This document shows positions 19,990 through 32,000 of a stretch of 64,000 nucleotides of DNA, in pieces (position 1 is the stretch's first letter; each line of letters starts with the position of its first letter). The stretch is taken from assembly GCA_907165275.2 (NCBI GenBank), contig OU015651.1:10562501-10626500 (forward strand), written 5' to 3'. The notes under the pieces were generated by a model. It saw nothing but the letters and a program-made list of their open reading frames with translations, did no database searches and was not told the origin of the DNA. The DNA is from Zygaena filipendulae (lineage: Eukaryota; Arthropoda; Insecta; Lepidoptera; Zygaenidae). A program made the translations under genes and the position numbers.

Positions 19990-21392
19990 GTTACCTAGCT
20001 ATTACCAGCTAATTAATATGAAGAATTGTTTTATCGAGTTGTTATAGGTTGGCAGGAACAGCGGTTTTACCCACGTCAAAGGATTCGTTAGGATTTAGGG
20101 AAGGACTGGACTAGTATTACTTCTTAAGCGCTTATATTACACCTTGCAATTTCAGGGCACCAATTTAGGGTGCTAAATCGGATACAATTTAGGGTCGGTG
20201 AGTGAGAGAGAGAAAGAGAGTAATCACACTACACTAAATTGTACCCTAAATCGACTACTCTAGGGTACATTTTAATGTAGTGTGATCACTCGCTCTCTCT
20301 CTCTCACTTACCGAACCTAAATTGGAACCAACTTAGAGTGAAATTGCAAGATGTAATGAGTGCTTTAGGAATAGTCGGTCACCATTGAGAGCCCTCAATA
20401 TAGTTAGTAGCGCACAGTCCTACAGCGAACTAGTATGCTTATTTTGTTTGTTAGTGCTCTTTTTAAATTTTCAATAGATCTTATTACAAAAATGAAATGT
20501 TGATAAACTAGTTCATGTAAAGAAGCACTCTTCCACCTAGGTTGTTCGAAAACTACCTACCCAACACTACTCTGGACCTCTTTGATTTAGTCTGTGCTAT
20601 GTTGCTGTAGTGGTGTGGTGCACCAATTTGTATTCAAATTTTTTTTAACATAAAGAAAGAAATATCCTTGATGAGTTTCCTTTCAAAAATAGTTTTTTTT
20701 TAAATAATAATAAATGAATCAAAATCCATTAAGGCCCGCCGCCCATTGTGACTTTTTGTCGACGTGACTTTCTGTCACTTATGAAAAATGTACTGAGGTC
20801 ACCGTATTGTCACGTCACCATAATGAGCGCACTCAGTATAGTTTTCATTGCACTTGACTAAGTGACAGAAAGTCACGTCGACAAAAAGTCACAATGGGCG
20901 GCGGGCCTTAGTAGGTAGTTTAAATGAATCAAGCTGCATCTTTCTCTGGGTGCCCACCATGCAGTAGTTAAAATATTATACTCTTTGGTGGGGCATGCAG
21001 AGAAAGATACAGTTTTTGTCTTTGTTTTATATTTATACAGTATTTTGACCTTTTTATTATTTTCAAATTTAGAATCAACTGCAAAAGAGAAAAAGGGTGG
21101 GACAGCTGTCAAAGTCAGGCACATTCTTTGTGAGAAACAGTCAAAATGTTTAGAGGCGTTGGAAAAAATAAAAGCTGGTCAGAAGTTTCCTGATGTAGCA
21201 GCTGCATACAGTGAGGACAAGGCCCGGCAAGGTGGCGACCTAGGTTGGATGACCCGTGGTTCTATGGTTGGGCCATTTCAGGATGCTGCTTTTGCCTTGC
21301 CTATATCCACAGTCAACAGTCCTATTTACACAGACCCACCCATCAAGACTAAGTTTGGTTATCACATAATTATGGTTGAAGGGAAAAAATGA
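19899..21392 (+). CDS. Pin4: Parvulin peptidyl-prolyl cis-trans isomerase (PIN4/Par14), 2 exons
   Basis: Catalyses cis-trans isomerisation of X-Pro bonds. The human orthologue PIN4 (Par14) acts in nucleus and nucleolus, with roles in ribosome biogenesis and chromatin. Exons 19,899-19,989 and 21,073-21,392 join in phase 1 (GTTACC donor, TTTAG acceptor) to give 136 residues, about the human length. Residues 1-40 are a Lys/Gly/Ser basic tail, as in Par14, with no WW domain. The parvulin domain spans about 41-136: VRHILC (45-50), [15 protein letters not shown] (76-90), [10 protein letters not shown], and [13 protein letters not shown] at the end. The intron (1,083 bp) carries two hairpin MITEs. 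The stop codon overlaps the ATG of the next reading frame. Confidence 0.97.
20122..20365. mobile_element. Long hairpin MITE in PIN4 intron
   Basis: Arms of about 100 bp fold on each other: the left has ATTACACCTTGCAATTTCA, CAATTTAGGGTCGGTGAGTG and a GAGA run, and the right holds their inverted counterparts, with about 40 bp between. No coding capacity. Confidence 0.8.
20731..20909. mobile_element. MITE with 51-bp perfect terminal inverted repeats
   Basis: 20,731-20,781 (starting AAGGCCCGCCGCCCATTGTG) and 20,859-20,909 are exact inverted copies, and the inner 77 bp is partly palindromic too. Flanks are consistent with a TA target duplication, as in Tc1/mariner-type MITEs. Perfect arms suggest a young insertion. 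Confidence 0.92.
21073..21392 (+). CDS. Pin4: PIN4 exon 2, parvulin domain
   Basis: Encodes the whole catalytic domain from [13 protein letters not shown] to the TGA at 21,390-21,392. Open reading upstream of 21,073 is intronic, ended by the TTTAG acceptor. Confidence 0.97.
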
Positions 21393-22132
21393 GTGATATA
21401 ATGTTCGAATTTGAATATTTCTGGGCAATACTATTGTTGTTCATTATGGAGATAATCTGTTGCTTACAAGAACAATTTGACAAAGACTTCTCAGTTCTGC
21501 CAGACCCACAACTATCAATTGAGTCTTTTCATTCTGATATTGAGGATTTTGCTAATAGAGAGTAAGTAATATTATATAAAAGTATGGTATGATAGTATAT
21601 TGAACAATGACACCCAATTTTTAGACCCTATGAGTTTTGGTTCTTTAAGCTGGGAGAACTTCAGGGATTTAAAAATAGGTTGTGGTGTTCTTAAAATGAA
21701 CTGCGCAGAAGCACAGATAAATACTTGGGTTCTTACAAACCTTCAAAATACTTGGTAAAATTTCAGTATAATATAATCAGGCAAAGGGAGATTCTGGTTT
21801 TGGTTTAGTTTTTAGTGATAACACTACTAGGTTCGGGACTTATTGACCAATAACTTCTAATATTTTTTTATTAAATGCCCAAAACTTCTAGTAATTTTTT
21901 AATAAATGCCCAATAAAAGCTGGTTTTCAAAATAGCTTTAAACAACTTGTGCCTCAATTGTTTCAGTGGAACTTTAAAACTGAGCTTTCTGCGTCTCTGT
22001 CGGCTCATGCATATGACTATGCTCCTGACCTTAATATACTTTTGTAACATTTGCTTCTGGTTCATAATGAGCAAGAAAACTATGCCTAGAAATCTTTCAT
22101 ACAAGTTTGGAGTGTCTGTACCATCTCGTTGA
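21389..22132 (+). CDS. Unrecognised 112-residue two-pass membrane protein, second cistron after PIN4
   Basis: Exons 21,389-21,561 and 21,967-22,132 join in phase 2 through a strong GTAAGTAAT donor and a TTGTTTCAG acceptor, giving 112 residues and a TGA stop. The ATG shares ATGA with the PIN4 stop and has an AAAA context. An in-frame TGA 10 bases upstream shows the frame starts fresh here. Residues 11-26 ([16 protein letters not shown]) and about 73-92 ([18 protein letters not shown] core) are hydrophobic, so a small two-pass or signal-anchored membrane protein is likely. Between them lies an acidic stretch ending [17 protein letters not shown] do not recognise the family. No promoter fits between it and PIN4, so a dicistronic or alternatively spliced mRNA is inferred. 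If unspliced, the frame ends at once with a stop after residue 58. Confidence 0.65.
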
Positions 22133-22408
22133 AGACAGTTGTGTTGATGACATGGGTAATACATTACATAATTTCTGTATAATATTTGTAAAAAAAAATT
22201 TATGTATTTCCACCTGTTACAAAATGCAAAGTACATAACATTTATTTTTCTACAATTTCTGGTACAATAATTATATAATATGTACTTCTTTCTATAAATA
22301 TCAGTTTATTTAATACAGTAGACCTACATAATGAGAGATTATCATTTATCAATCACTTAATCTTTTTTTTATGCAAACACTTATCATATACAATAATAAT
22401 AATACAAA

Positions 22409-22414
22409 AATAAA
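22409..22414 (+). terminator. Candidate poly-A signal for PIN4 transcript
   Basis: AATAAA 277 bp after the second cistron's stop on the plus strand. It is the first good match downstream of 22,132; an earlier AATAAA near 21,900 lies in the intron of that cistron. Confidence 0.4.
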
Positions 22415-22723
22415 TTAGCAGTCTTTATTGACAAAATATATTAACTACCTACTTAAATCGTAAAACAACTTCAATGTTAACCATTAACACAACAGATTAA
22501 ATAAGTAGCTTATTTTATTAATAAATACATTTTTAATGAGGTAATCCTAACAGGTTATATTAAAATCATTAAATTGGATTTTAATATTTTTGTCACAAAC
22601 GTGATGATATCTGTAACTCTGCAGCGGAAGACCAGTGTCGGGTCCCTAACGGTTCCCGGCTTATGCCAAGCTGGTTGACATTTTGTTGCGAGACGCCTTG
22701 TGCTTCTTTTTTGTTGTTGCATA

Positions 22724-22729
22724 TTTATT
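22724..22729 (-). terminator. Candidate poly-A signal for the C-type lectin
   Basis: AATAAA on the minus strand 189 bp after the lectin stop codon. It gives a 3' UTR of about 200 nt, converging with the PIN4 transcript from the other side. Confidence 0.45.
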
Positions 22730-22917
22730 GATTATTATTTTTGTCTTTCGTTTCATTCAAATCCAAATTAATCATCAGCATCTCCGACGTGATATCCAGT
22801 GAATTTCGATTACCATCTAGTTTCTATTTGCCCTTAAGTGTATTATATCTACCTAATGTTTGGATTGTTCGAATTTGGATCGATTGGTTAAAGTTGTGCG
22901 TCGCTGGCTAATGCTCA

Positions 22918-23091
22918 TCAGACTCTGAGGTTGGGGTTGGTGTAGCGAACGTATTTGAGCAGCGCGTCGTTCTCCTCGCAGACGAAGGGCTTGACGTGGT
23001 GGCACGCCACGTCGTGCCAGTGCACGCCGTCGTTGTAGAAATTGTTGAGGATCGCCACGCAGTGCTCCGCAGCGCCGCCTTGCAGCAACTC
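22918..23091 (-). CDS. C-type lectin coding exon 4 (last)
   Basis: Encodes ELLQGGAAEHCVAILNNFYN, DGVHWHDVACHHVKPFVCEE and the terminal NDALLKYVRYTNPNLRV, then TGA. Another frame of this exon gives a longer but spurious ORF. Confidence 0.95.
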   Translation of the reverse strand, partial: ELLQGGAAEHCVAILNNFYNDGVHWHDVACHHVKPFVCEENDALLKYVRYTNPNLRV

Positions 23092-26000
23092 CTGATACGG
23101 GAACGGTCATTTTAACGCTAAGCCGTGAACATATTAAGTGAGGGATACCTACATTGGAAACGTCGCGTCGACTGCATGGCACCCGTGGCCAGCACGGAAG
23201 GGGTTCTTTATTTTGACCAATTTTGTACACTGAACAGTATAGTATTATATTATCTGTGACTGAACTAAAATAATTTTCTGGTATATTGGTAACATCAAAC
23301 AAAAAACCGGTAGGTATCTACGCTTAGCCGGTAGAATGTTATTTTTTTTTTCCATTAGAGAACAAAAAATACACGCTATCGCAATCGATCAACGGAAAAC
23401 CGAGTTAACATTGGTTGAAACTCCCTAATCACAATTTATCTTTACTTCTTTAAAAAAGTAGAGATACTTAGATGACATTCTATATGTTGGTCTCTTTTCA
23501 TATAGTAAAATATAAATAGTACCTCAGAGTAATGATAGTACCTATAGCTAATAGTGGTTAAATGTGTAATTACATAGGTACCCGACATATTGGAACTATA
23601 TGTGGATCGATCATCGCATTAAAAGTGGACCCGTATCGAACATATAGGAACTTTCTAATTCAGCTATTGTTTCGAGCTACCGTTTCTACTCTGATAGTAG
23701 CCTAGTAGGACAAACCCTGTGGGTGGGACAATGGGATAGCTAACAGCATTGACTTCTTATTAGATTGTCGGTTTTCTTTATCTAGATGGCATTTATATTA
23801 ATAGAGGTATCGAGCTAGATAAGCCTGGGACCTTATTCGCTATGATCATCGACATTTCTTGCCCATAACGCAGGTCCCAAAACACAATCCCAAATGCTCC
23901 AGGTGCTAAAATATTACAAACTAGCTGTTCCCCGCGGTTTCACCCGCGGTAATTTTGGAGTTCCCGCGGGAATTCCGGGTTATAATATAGCCTATGTCAC
24001 TCAGGAATAATGTAGAATTCTATTGGTAAAATAATTTTCAAAATCGGTTCCGTCGATCCAGAAATTACCCCCTACAACCTTACAAAGTCACAAACTTTAC
24101 CTTTTAAAATATTAGTATAGAATGTACTCCTTGTACATGGGGGACGATACAACTCATACAACTCTTCACATATCTTCAGACACACAGACAAGAGTTCCAT
24201 CCACTCACTCACTACATTAATATTCTGTAAGCCATAATGGGTTGAGAGTTAAGACACGTTGTAAATAAATTTTTTAGAAGTGACCCTTTGAGCACGAGGG
24301 AAAGACAAAAGCGTAGTTTCCGGTGTGTGAAAATCAAAATTCTATTTAGTCAGCATTTTCATTTTCAAATTACCTATTGTAAAAATACTAAGATAAAACG
24401 CATTAAAGTTTAGGAGTGGTGCCTCTTGACGTCATAACGTGCTATAACCTGTAGCACGGTGTCACGTCGTCGCTAAAAACCTTATTCAGACTATTGCAGT
24501 AGTTTCTATTCTTTCCTATTACGAACATTTAAAAGAAAATGCACTATCGGTCTAGCCATTTTCAAGTGATGTGTTTACCAACGAATGTGTTTAACAAAAT
24601 TTAATTTTTTATCATCTATGTAAAGGCTAATCTACTATTAAAGAACTACTGAACCGATTCCAAAAACTTTTCCAGCTAATCTAAACCTTCAATAGTACAG
24701 ATTTTTTTTTTATTATATATGTAGGTATATCTACAATACAACCATAAAACCTTTGACACCTCGGAGATGCGGTGACACAACGGAAATGGATAATCCACGT
24801 ATGCGACCGCAGAAACAAGAAGTTGCGTTATTGTTTGAGCCGCGAACGCGTGCGCTGCCATGCCAGGGAAAGCGACTCGCAAACAACGCGGCGACGCGCC
24901 ACGAATAAAGTTATGTTTTGTTGTTCGGCCCACGGCATTTGTTTAAGGCGCATGGAGTCGTGAAACGATCATTTTTGAGGCCCTAAAGCTCATAAATTAG
25001 CCTACTGACGATTCCAGAATTAACATATATTAAAGATTGATATATGAACTTCAATCTGAGCATTTAAATAAATTGTAGTCTACAAAATACTATTCAAAAA
25101 AAAACATTGAAATGAAGCTGTTTTCAACTTGAAATACGCTACTGCTTCTAAACTACAAGTGATAATTTCACGATTCTTTCAGGAAAAGATTGCTAACTTG
25201 TTTAACTTAAAACTGAGCATTTATCGTTCCAAAATAATACATAGTTTTGACGAAATGTTTTTTATACCACATTCACTACAAATGGTCACGAGCGGGTCCG
25301 TGCGCGGGCGACGGGAGTCAGTCTGGCGCTGGCATTCAAACGGGTAGGCTGTGCGTCGCGCTGTCGCAATCCGCTTGGTTACGCCAAATTAATTTTGTGA
25401 GCAAAATAAGGTAGCGACATCAAAAATGCCACGAAAAAAAAAGCTGCAAAAAGTTGGGCAACTGGACTTCACTGAATTTTAATTATTGGTTCATTGTATT
25501 TTTTTGTAACAAAAGGCAATTTTATAAACACATTTTTGTTTTATTACTTTCTTTTACTAAATTAATCAATAAATTAATAAAAATAAAAATATACAGCTAC
25601 AGCATTTTAGATATCGGAAAATATACAGCAATTTTCTATCTGCATACAAATCGAAGAATGCTGTAAGTAGTAAAACCTGTTTCCTTGTAACTTTAGTGAA
25701 AATATTTTAATTGCAACTAACATTAAGGTGGGTCTAAAGGTCTAGTTTTCATACAAACTGCCGTAGCTATATTAAAGGCATTCCGCCTGTTTTTATTTAT
25801 TAGACTTCATTTAATAAAATACTACTACTTGTTACGATAACGCACAGCCCAAAATCTTTGCATATTATAGTGAAGAAATAACATAATTACAATCATTTCA
25901 AAATGAATTAAATTTCGGTCGAACCTTTGCTTGTGTGAGAGAACGAATACACTTATAAGTGTACGAAAATGGCGGCCCGGTCTATAAACAGCTGTAGTTA

Positions 26001-29000
26001 GGCTGTAGACTGACAAGTCCCCCGAATGCAGTAGTTTGTAGTGAATTCCAAAAGGATCACAAGGTGGCGCGGCGTTGTGCCGTGAGTTTTGACAATTTTG
26101 CCTACCAAGATAATTTAGAATTGTATTTGAAAATATACCTATTACTGATGTAGTAGGTACCTATTAGTAGCCGAAGCGAATACAAATAACTTGTGGAAAG
26201 TTGGAAAAGACGTTTTGGTTCTGCGCCACGTACGATGAGGTATAACGTAACTTACGGGTAAAAGTATTTTATATTATTGTGTTGAATAAATTCTTGCTAT
26301 CTCTTTCTTGTTTTCACGATGAGTAAAAGAGAGAGACCATATTTTCGAAAGGTTGTATCTCGGCCTGGGGTGATAAAATTCAGCGTTTATCTCCAAATTC
26401 TCCGATGCAATGAAAATAATATTTTTATTGTGTCTTATGTGACCACGTGATGCAACGTGTGTTCCGAGATATAGTCTCGGAACTACAAGTTACAGACCCA
26501 TCGTGTTGGTACTCAAACGTCATGTTTTCGTGATATCTATGTGATCACGTGGTCAAATTTCCAATAACCTATATCTCGGAAACTACAAGTTACAGACCCA
26601 TCGTGTTGGTACTCAAACTTCATGTTTTCGTGATATCTATGTGATCACGTGATCAAATCTTCGATAGCCTGTATCTCGGAAACTACAAGTTACAGACCCA
26701 TCGTGTTGGTACTCAAACTTCATGTTTTCGTCATATCTATGTGATCACGTGGTCAAATTTTCGATAGCCTATATCTCGGAAACTACAAGTTACAAACCCA
26801 TCGTGTTGGTACTCAAACTTCATGTTTTCGTCATATCTATGTGATCACGTGGTCAAATATTCGATAGGCTATATCTCGGAAACTACAAGTTACAGACCCA
26901 TCGTGTTGGTACTCAAACTTCATGTTTTCGTGATATCTATGTGATCACGTGGTCAAATTTTCGATAGCCTGTATCTCGGAATCTACAAGTTACAGACCCA
27001 TCGTGTTGGTACTCAAACTTCATGTTTTCGTCATATCTATGTGATCACGTGGTCAAATTTTCGATAGCCTATATCTCGGAAACTACAAGTTACAGACCCA
27101 TCGTGTTGGTACTCAAACTTCATGTTTTCGTCATATCTATGTGATCACGTGATCAAATGTTAGATAGCCTATATCTCGGAAAATACAAGTTACAAACCCA
27201 TCGTGTTGGTACTCAAACTTCATGTTTTCGTCATATCTATGTGATCACGTGGTCAAATATTCGATAGGCTATATCTCGGAAACTACAAGTTACAGACCCA
27301 TCGTGTTGGTACTCAAACTTCATGTTTTCGTGATATCTATGTGATCACGTGGTCAAATTTTCGATAGCCTGTATCTCGGAATCTACAAGTTACAGACCCA
27401 TCGTGTTGGTACTCAAACTTCATGTTTTCGTCATATCTATGTGATCACGTGGTCAAATTTTCGATAGCCTATATCTCGGAAACTACAAGTTACAGACCCA
27501 TCGTGTTGGTACTCAAACTTCATGTTTTCGTCATATCTATGTGATCACGTGATCTAATGTTAGATAGCCTATATCTCGGAAAATACAAGTTACAGACCCG
27601 TCGTGTTGGTACTCGAACTTCATGTTTTCGTCATATCTATGTGATCACGTGGTCAAATATTCGATAGGCTATATCTCGGAAACTACAAGTTACAGACCCA
27701 TCGTGTTGGTACTCAAACTTCATGTTTTCGTGATATCTATGTGATCACGAGATCAAATCTTCGATAGCCTGTATCTCGGAAACTACAAGTTACAGACCCA
27801 TCGTGTTGGTACTCAAACTTCATGTTTTCGTCATATCTATGTGATCACGTGGTCAAAAAGTGGAATCGAAATCTAAGGTTTGAACACAAGATTTTCACGA
27901 TTCATAGTTTACAAAAAAAGACGCACACCACCGAGACTCTTGTTGAGGTAGCCAAATTACGAATCCTAATCGTCTAGTATTAATCGATTTGCATGTGTGT
28001 GTGACTACGTTTCGGCCAGTTATTCGATATTTTCGTGTAGTTAAAGGATAATAATGCGCGTAAAGCCATATAAAAATTTTAAATTAAAGATGTATTAAAC
28101 ACTCATCTTCTCGCAGCCATCATCAAAATCTATTTTTTAACCTTGTGATTCTCTGTAAATTGAGAAAACTCTTTTATGGCGCCGTCCGCGGCCTCTATCG
28201 GATAAGAGCTGCATAATCTGGCGGAGCGCACCCTTAACTTAACAAAACTATGTACAAAAAAAATCACAATTCTGTCAGTTCTTGTTAAAAAGTTGCTTTA
28301 TTTTCAATTTTATAAAAAAAATGTTTCTGGTGAAAAGTTGGTGTTTTGTTACTTACAGCAAATATGTTTTCTTACGGCGAAAATTTTGATTAGTCTACTA
28401 CTTTTTTCTGGGACGATATAAATTAAAAATAAATTCGGTACCTAAAGGTACCAAATAGGTACACTAAATATGTGAAAAGAAAAAAATCAATTTGTGTATA
28501 GGTACTAAATTGTACTAAATAAGTACTAAATTGTAAAATAATAAATTAATTTAACTACCTATTTAACTACGAATTTGATATCATTAATCCTTTATAGTAA
28601 AATTACAATATAATAAAAATAAACATCAATAATTATTTACCTTCATTATTAAAGTATTAAAATAAAACATAAAAAATACGATATAAAAATATTTGTATGA
28701 CTCAATGTAATATCAATTAAAATAATGATAGATTTGATGGAGTGCCGATAACTGTTCCACTGACCCTACGTACATTATCGCGCGATGTTTGGGTGCGGGT
28801 AGCGGGGGCGAGAAAATTAGGCCACGCCTCAACGCCCAAGGTCGTTGGCGACACCACGAGCCTTAAAGAAAGCGGCTGCGACCTGCGGGCCGCGAGGCAT
28901 GCGGGTGTGCCCTTCGGCGAATATTTCGCGCGCGCCCGTAATTATTCATGTCGCTTTCATTTTCATCGCGCGACAATCCTCTGCGTCAACCGGTCGGGCG

Positions 29001-32000
29001 GCCGCGAGGTGTTTTATGTCAAATATTACTTAACCGTTCACGGAATCAGTTCCACGTTCCGTTGCGTCACCGTGTCACATACGACTGGTTTTGTAATTTC
29101 ATGCTTATTAAGCCCGTCCATTGTTCGTTTCATTAGTCCGTTGGGAGTAGGTAATGTGTGAACGCTCACCCTGTTGTCTGGCTGTGGTTTGCCGATGCCA
29201 CCGTTTTCGGACCAGTCGTTTTGCTGGCGGTTTGTGGTGGGCGCTAGCTTCTGCAGTTCGGCCGTCCAGAACCAGCCGTTGATCTCGTTGGGTAGGAGGT
29301 CGGGGCGGTTGCAGCCCTTGAAGTCGCATAGTCTTCCCGATGTCCAAATGTACTTCACCTGTAAAATGCAATGTTTTCAGGTTATGAGCTTCCGATCTTT
29401 AGAGCTTTCTATTTGACAAGCTTTTAATTTCCTAAGCTTTACAAGTAAAAGTGTTCTGTTCGTTGGTTTGTTTGAGCACATCATTATGCAAAAGTTACCT
29501 ACTAGATGGATTAGAATAAACTAGGCTTGTTGGGTAGCATAGGTTCTGAATCAATATATTTTTTCCTAGTACGTACCTACACAAGAAGGAAAGAGAGAGA
29601 AAGCTTTAGCTTTTGAGATCGTTTTCAAAATCAGTAATTAGAATTAGAAAATCATTTCACTGGTAGGCGGTAGCTGGCTTTGTCAAACTATTCTATAAAT
29701 GTTTCTATTTACTATTAATCATCAAATTAATTAATAAAAATAATATTATCAAAATAATTTAATTTATCAAGCAAATATTTCTCTTTACATAATGGTTATT
29801 GACTAATTATTCTTAACTAGCGTCTACTAGTTGCCATTATAAAGGCATTTGTGAAAGACCCACCGATTACCGTAAGATTGATGGTGTACCTACTCTCATA
29901 ACCGTCGATGAATAAGTTTTTGTCACAAGATTAGCCAACAGCGGCGTAATATATCGGTAAAATATAAAGACAAGACGCCTTCTCATTATCATTACAATGT
30001 CTCGATGGTGGAGCAATGACCAAATTATCATAGAATAGTAAAATTCCAAGGAATACTTAGCAGCACTCTACTTAGTTGCTCTTCAAGTTTAATTTATTAC
30101 TAACGACGGTCCGGCTTCGCACGAGGGAAATATTTTTTAGTAGTAGGTATATTAATTATAACAATCGGTCCAAAACTACATTTATTAATAATATTTATCT
30201 AAATACATAGAGATAGACGTATTGAGAACCTCTTTTTCGATATTGGTTAAAATGTATGAGGATTTGCTCTATAGGATTTTGAAAAAAGCGTCGCTAAGAG
30301 TTTTGTTGACACACAAGTGTATGACAATAAAGTCAAGGTAATTTTCAAGTTTGTTTTGAAGTAGGTAGTAGGTACCTACCGAATTTCAATAATTTGTACT
30401 GACCGTACGTGTTAGTAGGTACAACCTTTGGAAGGTAAAGGTAAACTTACTGTGAATCGACTGTCAGCCCCACATCGAGTTATCTCTAATCTAGGATGTG
30501 AATTAAACTTCCACTCGTATTATTATACTTATCTACTCTACAATAAGCAATGTGAAACAAATCGATAGTTTTCCCATGAAGACACGTACATATAGGTATA
30601 GGTAGTGAAACTGGTGGAAGAGAAAATGATTTCCATTGTTTCATAGACCGTACGTAAAAAGATAAACTTATAAGGAGACAGCGAAGACAAGTGTAATAGT
30701 TAACTACACTTTTTTTGTATTTTACCAAAACATCAGCTGACGAAAAGAAAAAAACACGACTGTTTCGAATTTCTATTGCATTCACAAAGAATGCGTCACT
30801 TTCTATTTGAGTTTTTGTTTTAAAAGAGGTCCATGTCCATTTTACACGTGACGGTCATGGTGATTTACATTTAGATGCTGCAGTACTTGTAATGCCGACG
30901 TATCGGTAATGCTAAATTACGCGCTTGGACGCGTGAGTGCTTTGCTAATTTCTATAGCGACGTCGCGTCGCGTCGTTGCAGTTGCTCTATACAAGGCGTA
31001 GGTATTTACGTAGACGCAGACGGGTCAAGGATGCGCCGTTACTTGCTTGCTATTAGAAGATCAACAAAAAGCGAAAATATTAACGCTTTTTTGTTACGTA
31101 AACTTTGTACGTACCTGCAACTTGTTAAATAATGGAATGTTCACAACACTACCTAATATATTTTATGACCTTTACCCGTTCAACATGAAGCATGAAGTGG
31201 TAAAGTTATACAAAATTGTAGGTAGATCCAGTCGATCGAGGGAGTCTGACTGCACAAGTATCGCGGGTTCGATCCTCGCGTCATTCATGTGAAAATTTGA
31301 TTTTGTATTTAGTCTGGGCCTTAAGTATAATATTTATCAATTAATTATTATATCTGTCTATACTAATATTATAAAAAGGAAAGATTTGATTTTTTGTTTG
31401 TTACGATTTAACTCAAAAACTACTGGACCGATTTCAAAAATTCTTTCACCATTAGAAAGCTACATAACCCTGAGTAACATAGGCTATATCATAATCCGGA
31501 ATTCCCGCGGGAACTCCGAAATTATCGCGGGTGAAACCGCGCGGGACAGCTAGTATTATATAAAAGTATATAAGTATCAGATAAAGTACAATTACTGCTT
31601 AGTTTGAACTTTGGGACCTAGATACTACATGTGATTGGGATCAAGTACATCTGTGTGTTGTGAAAAGGATTATTATTATTATTAAACCTGCAACTCTATG
31701 GCGTACTTATTATACTGACCTCAAAATATATACTTAAGATTCATTGAGTATGATTCATCTACCTACTGATGGTTTGCCATTTATGCAAATGGTTTCACCG
31801 GCTTTTCACCATTTTATGTTTATTTAATAATAATAATCTTCTATTACCAATTATTTGAAGAGAAGAGCTCAAATACTAATTTCCATGACTCGTCTTTAAC
31901 TTCGAACTAACGATAGGTACTTTCGTACCTACAAACTTTCACTATCGCTTAGGGGTTGAATATCCAAAATTATTTTTGGATGTTTGCCCACGTTATAAAA

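Larger units (their letters stand above)
23092..29169 (-). other. Last intron of the C-type lectin gene, 6.1 kb
   Basis: Holds a Helitron (23,921-24,121), a decayed MITE (24,290-24,490), GC-rich islands at 24,770-24,960, 25,290-25,385 and 28,740-29,080 in otherwise AT-rich DNA, and the 100-bp satellite (26,433-27,856). No other gene is seen. Confidence 0.8.

Noticed and set aside
21871..22236. 121-codon minus-strand frame behind PIN4
   Set aside because: It is antisense to the second exon of the overlapping cistron and has no start context or splice support.
26433..27856. CRISPR-like regular repeat array
   Set aside because: Units are contiguous 100-bp tandem copies with no unique spacers, in a eukaryotic intron.
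28742..29161. 139-codon plus-strand frame near lectin exon 3
   Set aside because: It starts at GTG, has no recognisable domain, and coincides with a CpG-rich island; kept only as a regulatory candidate.
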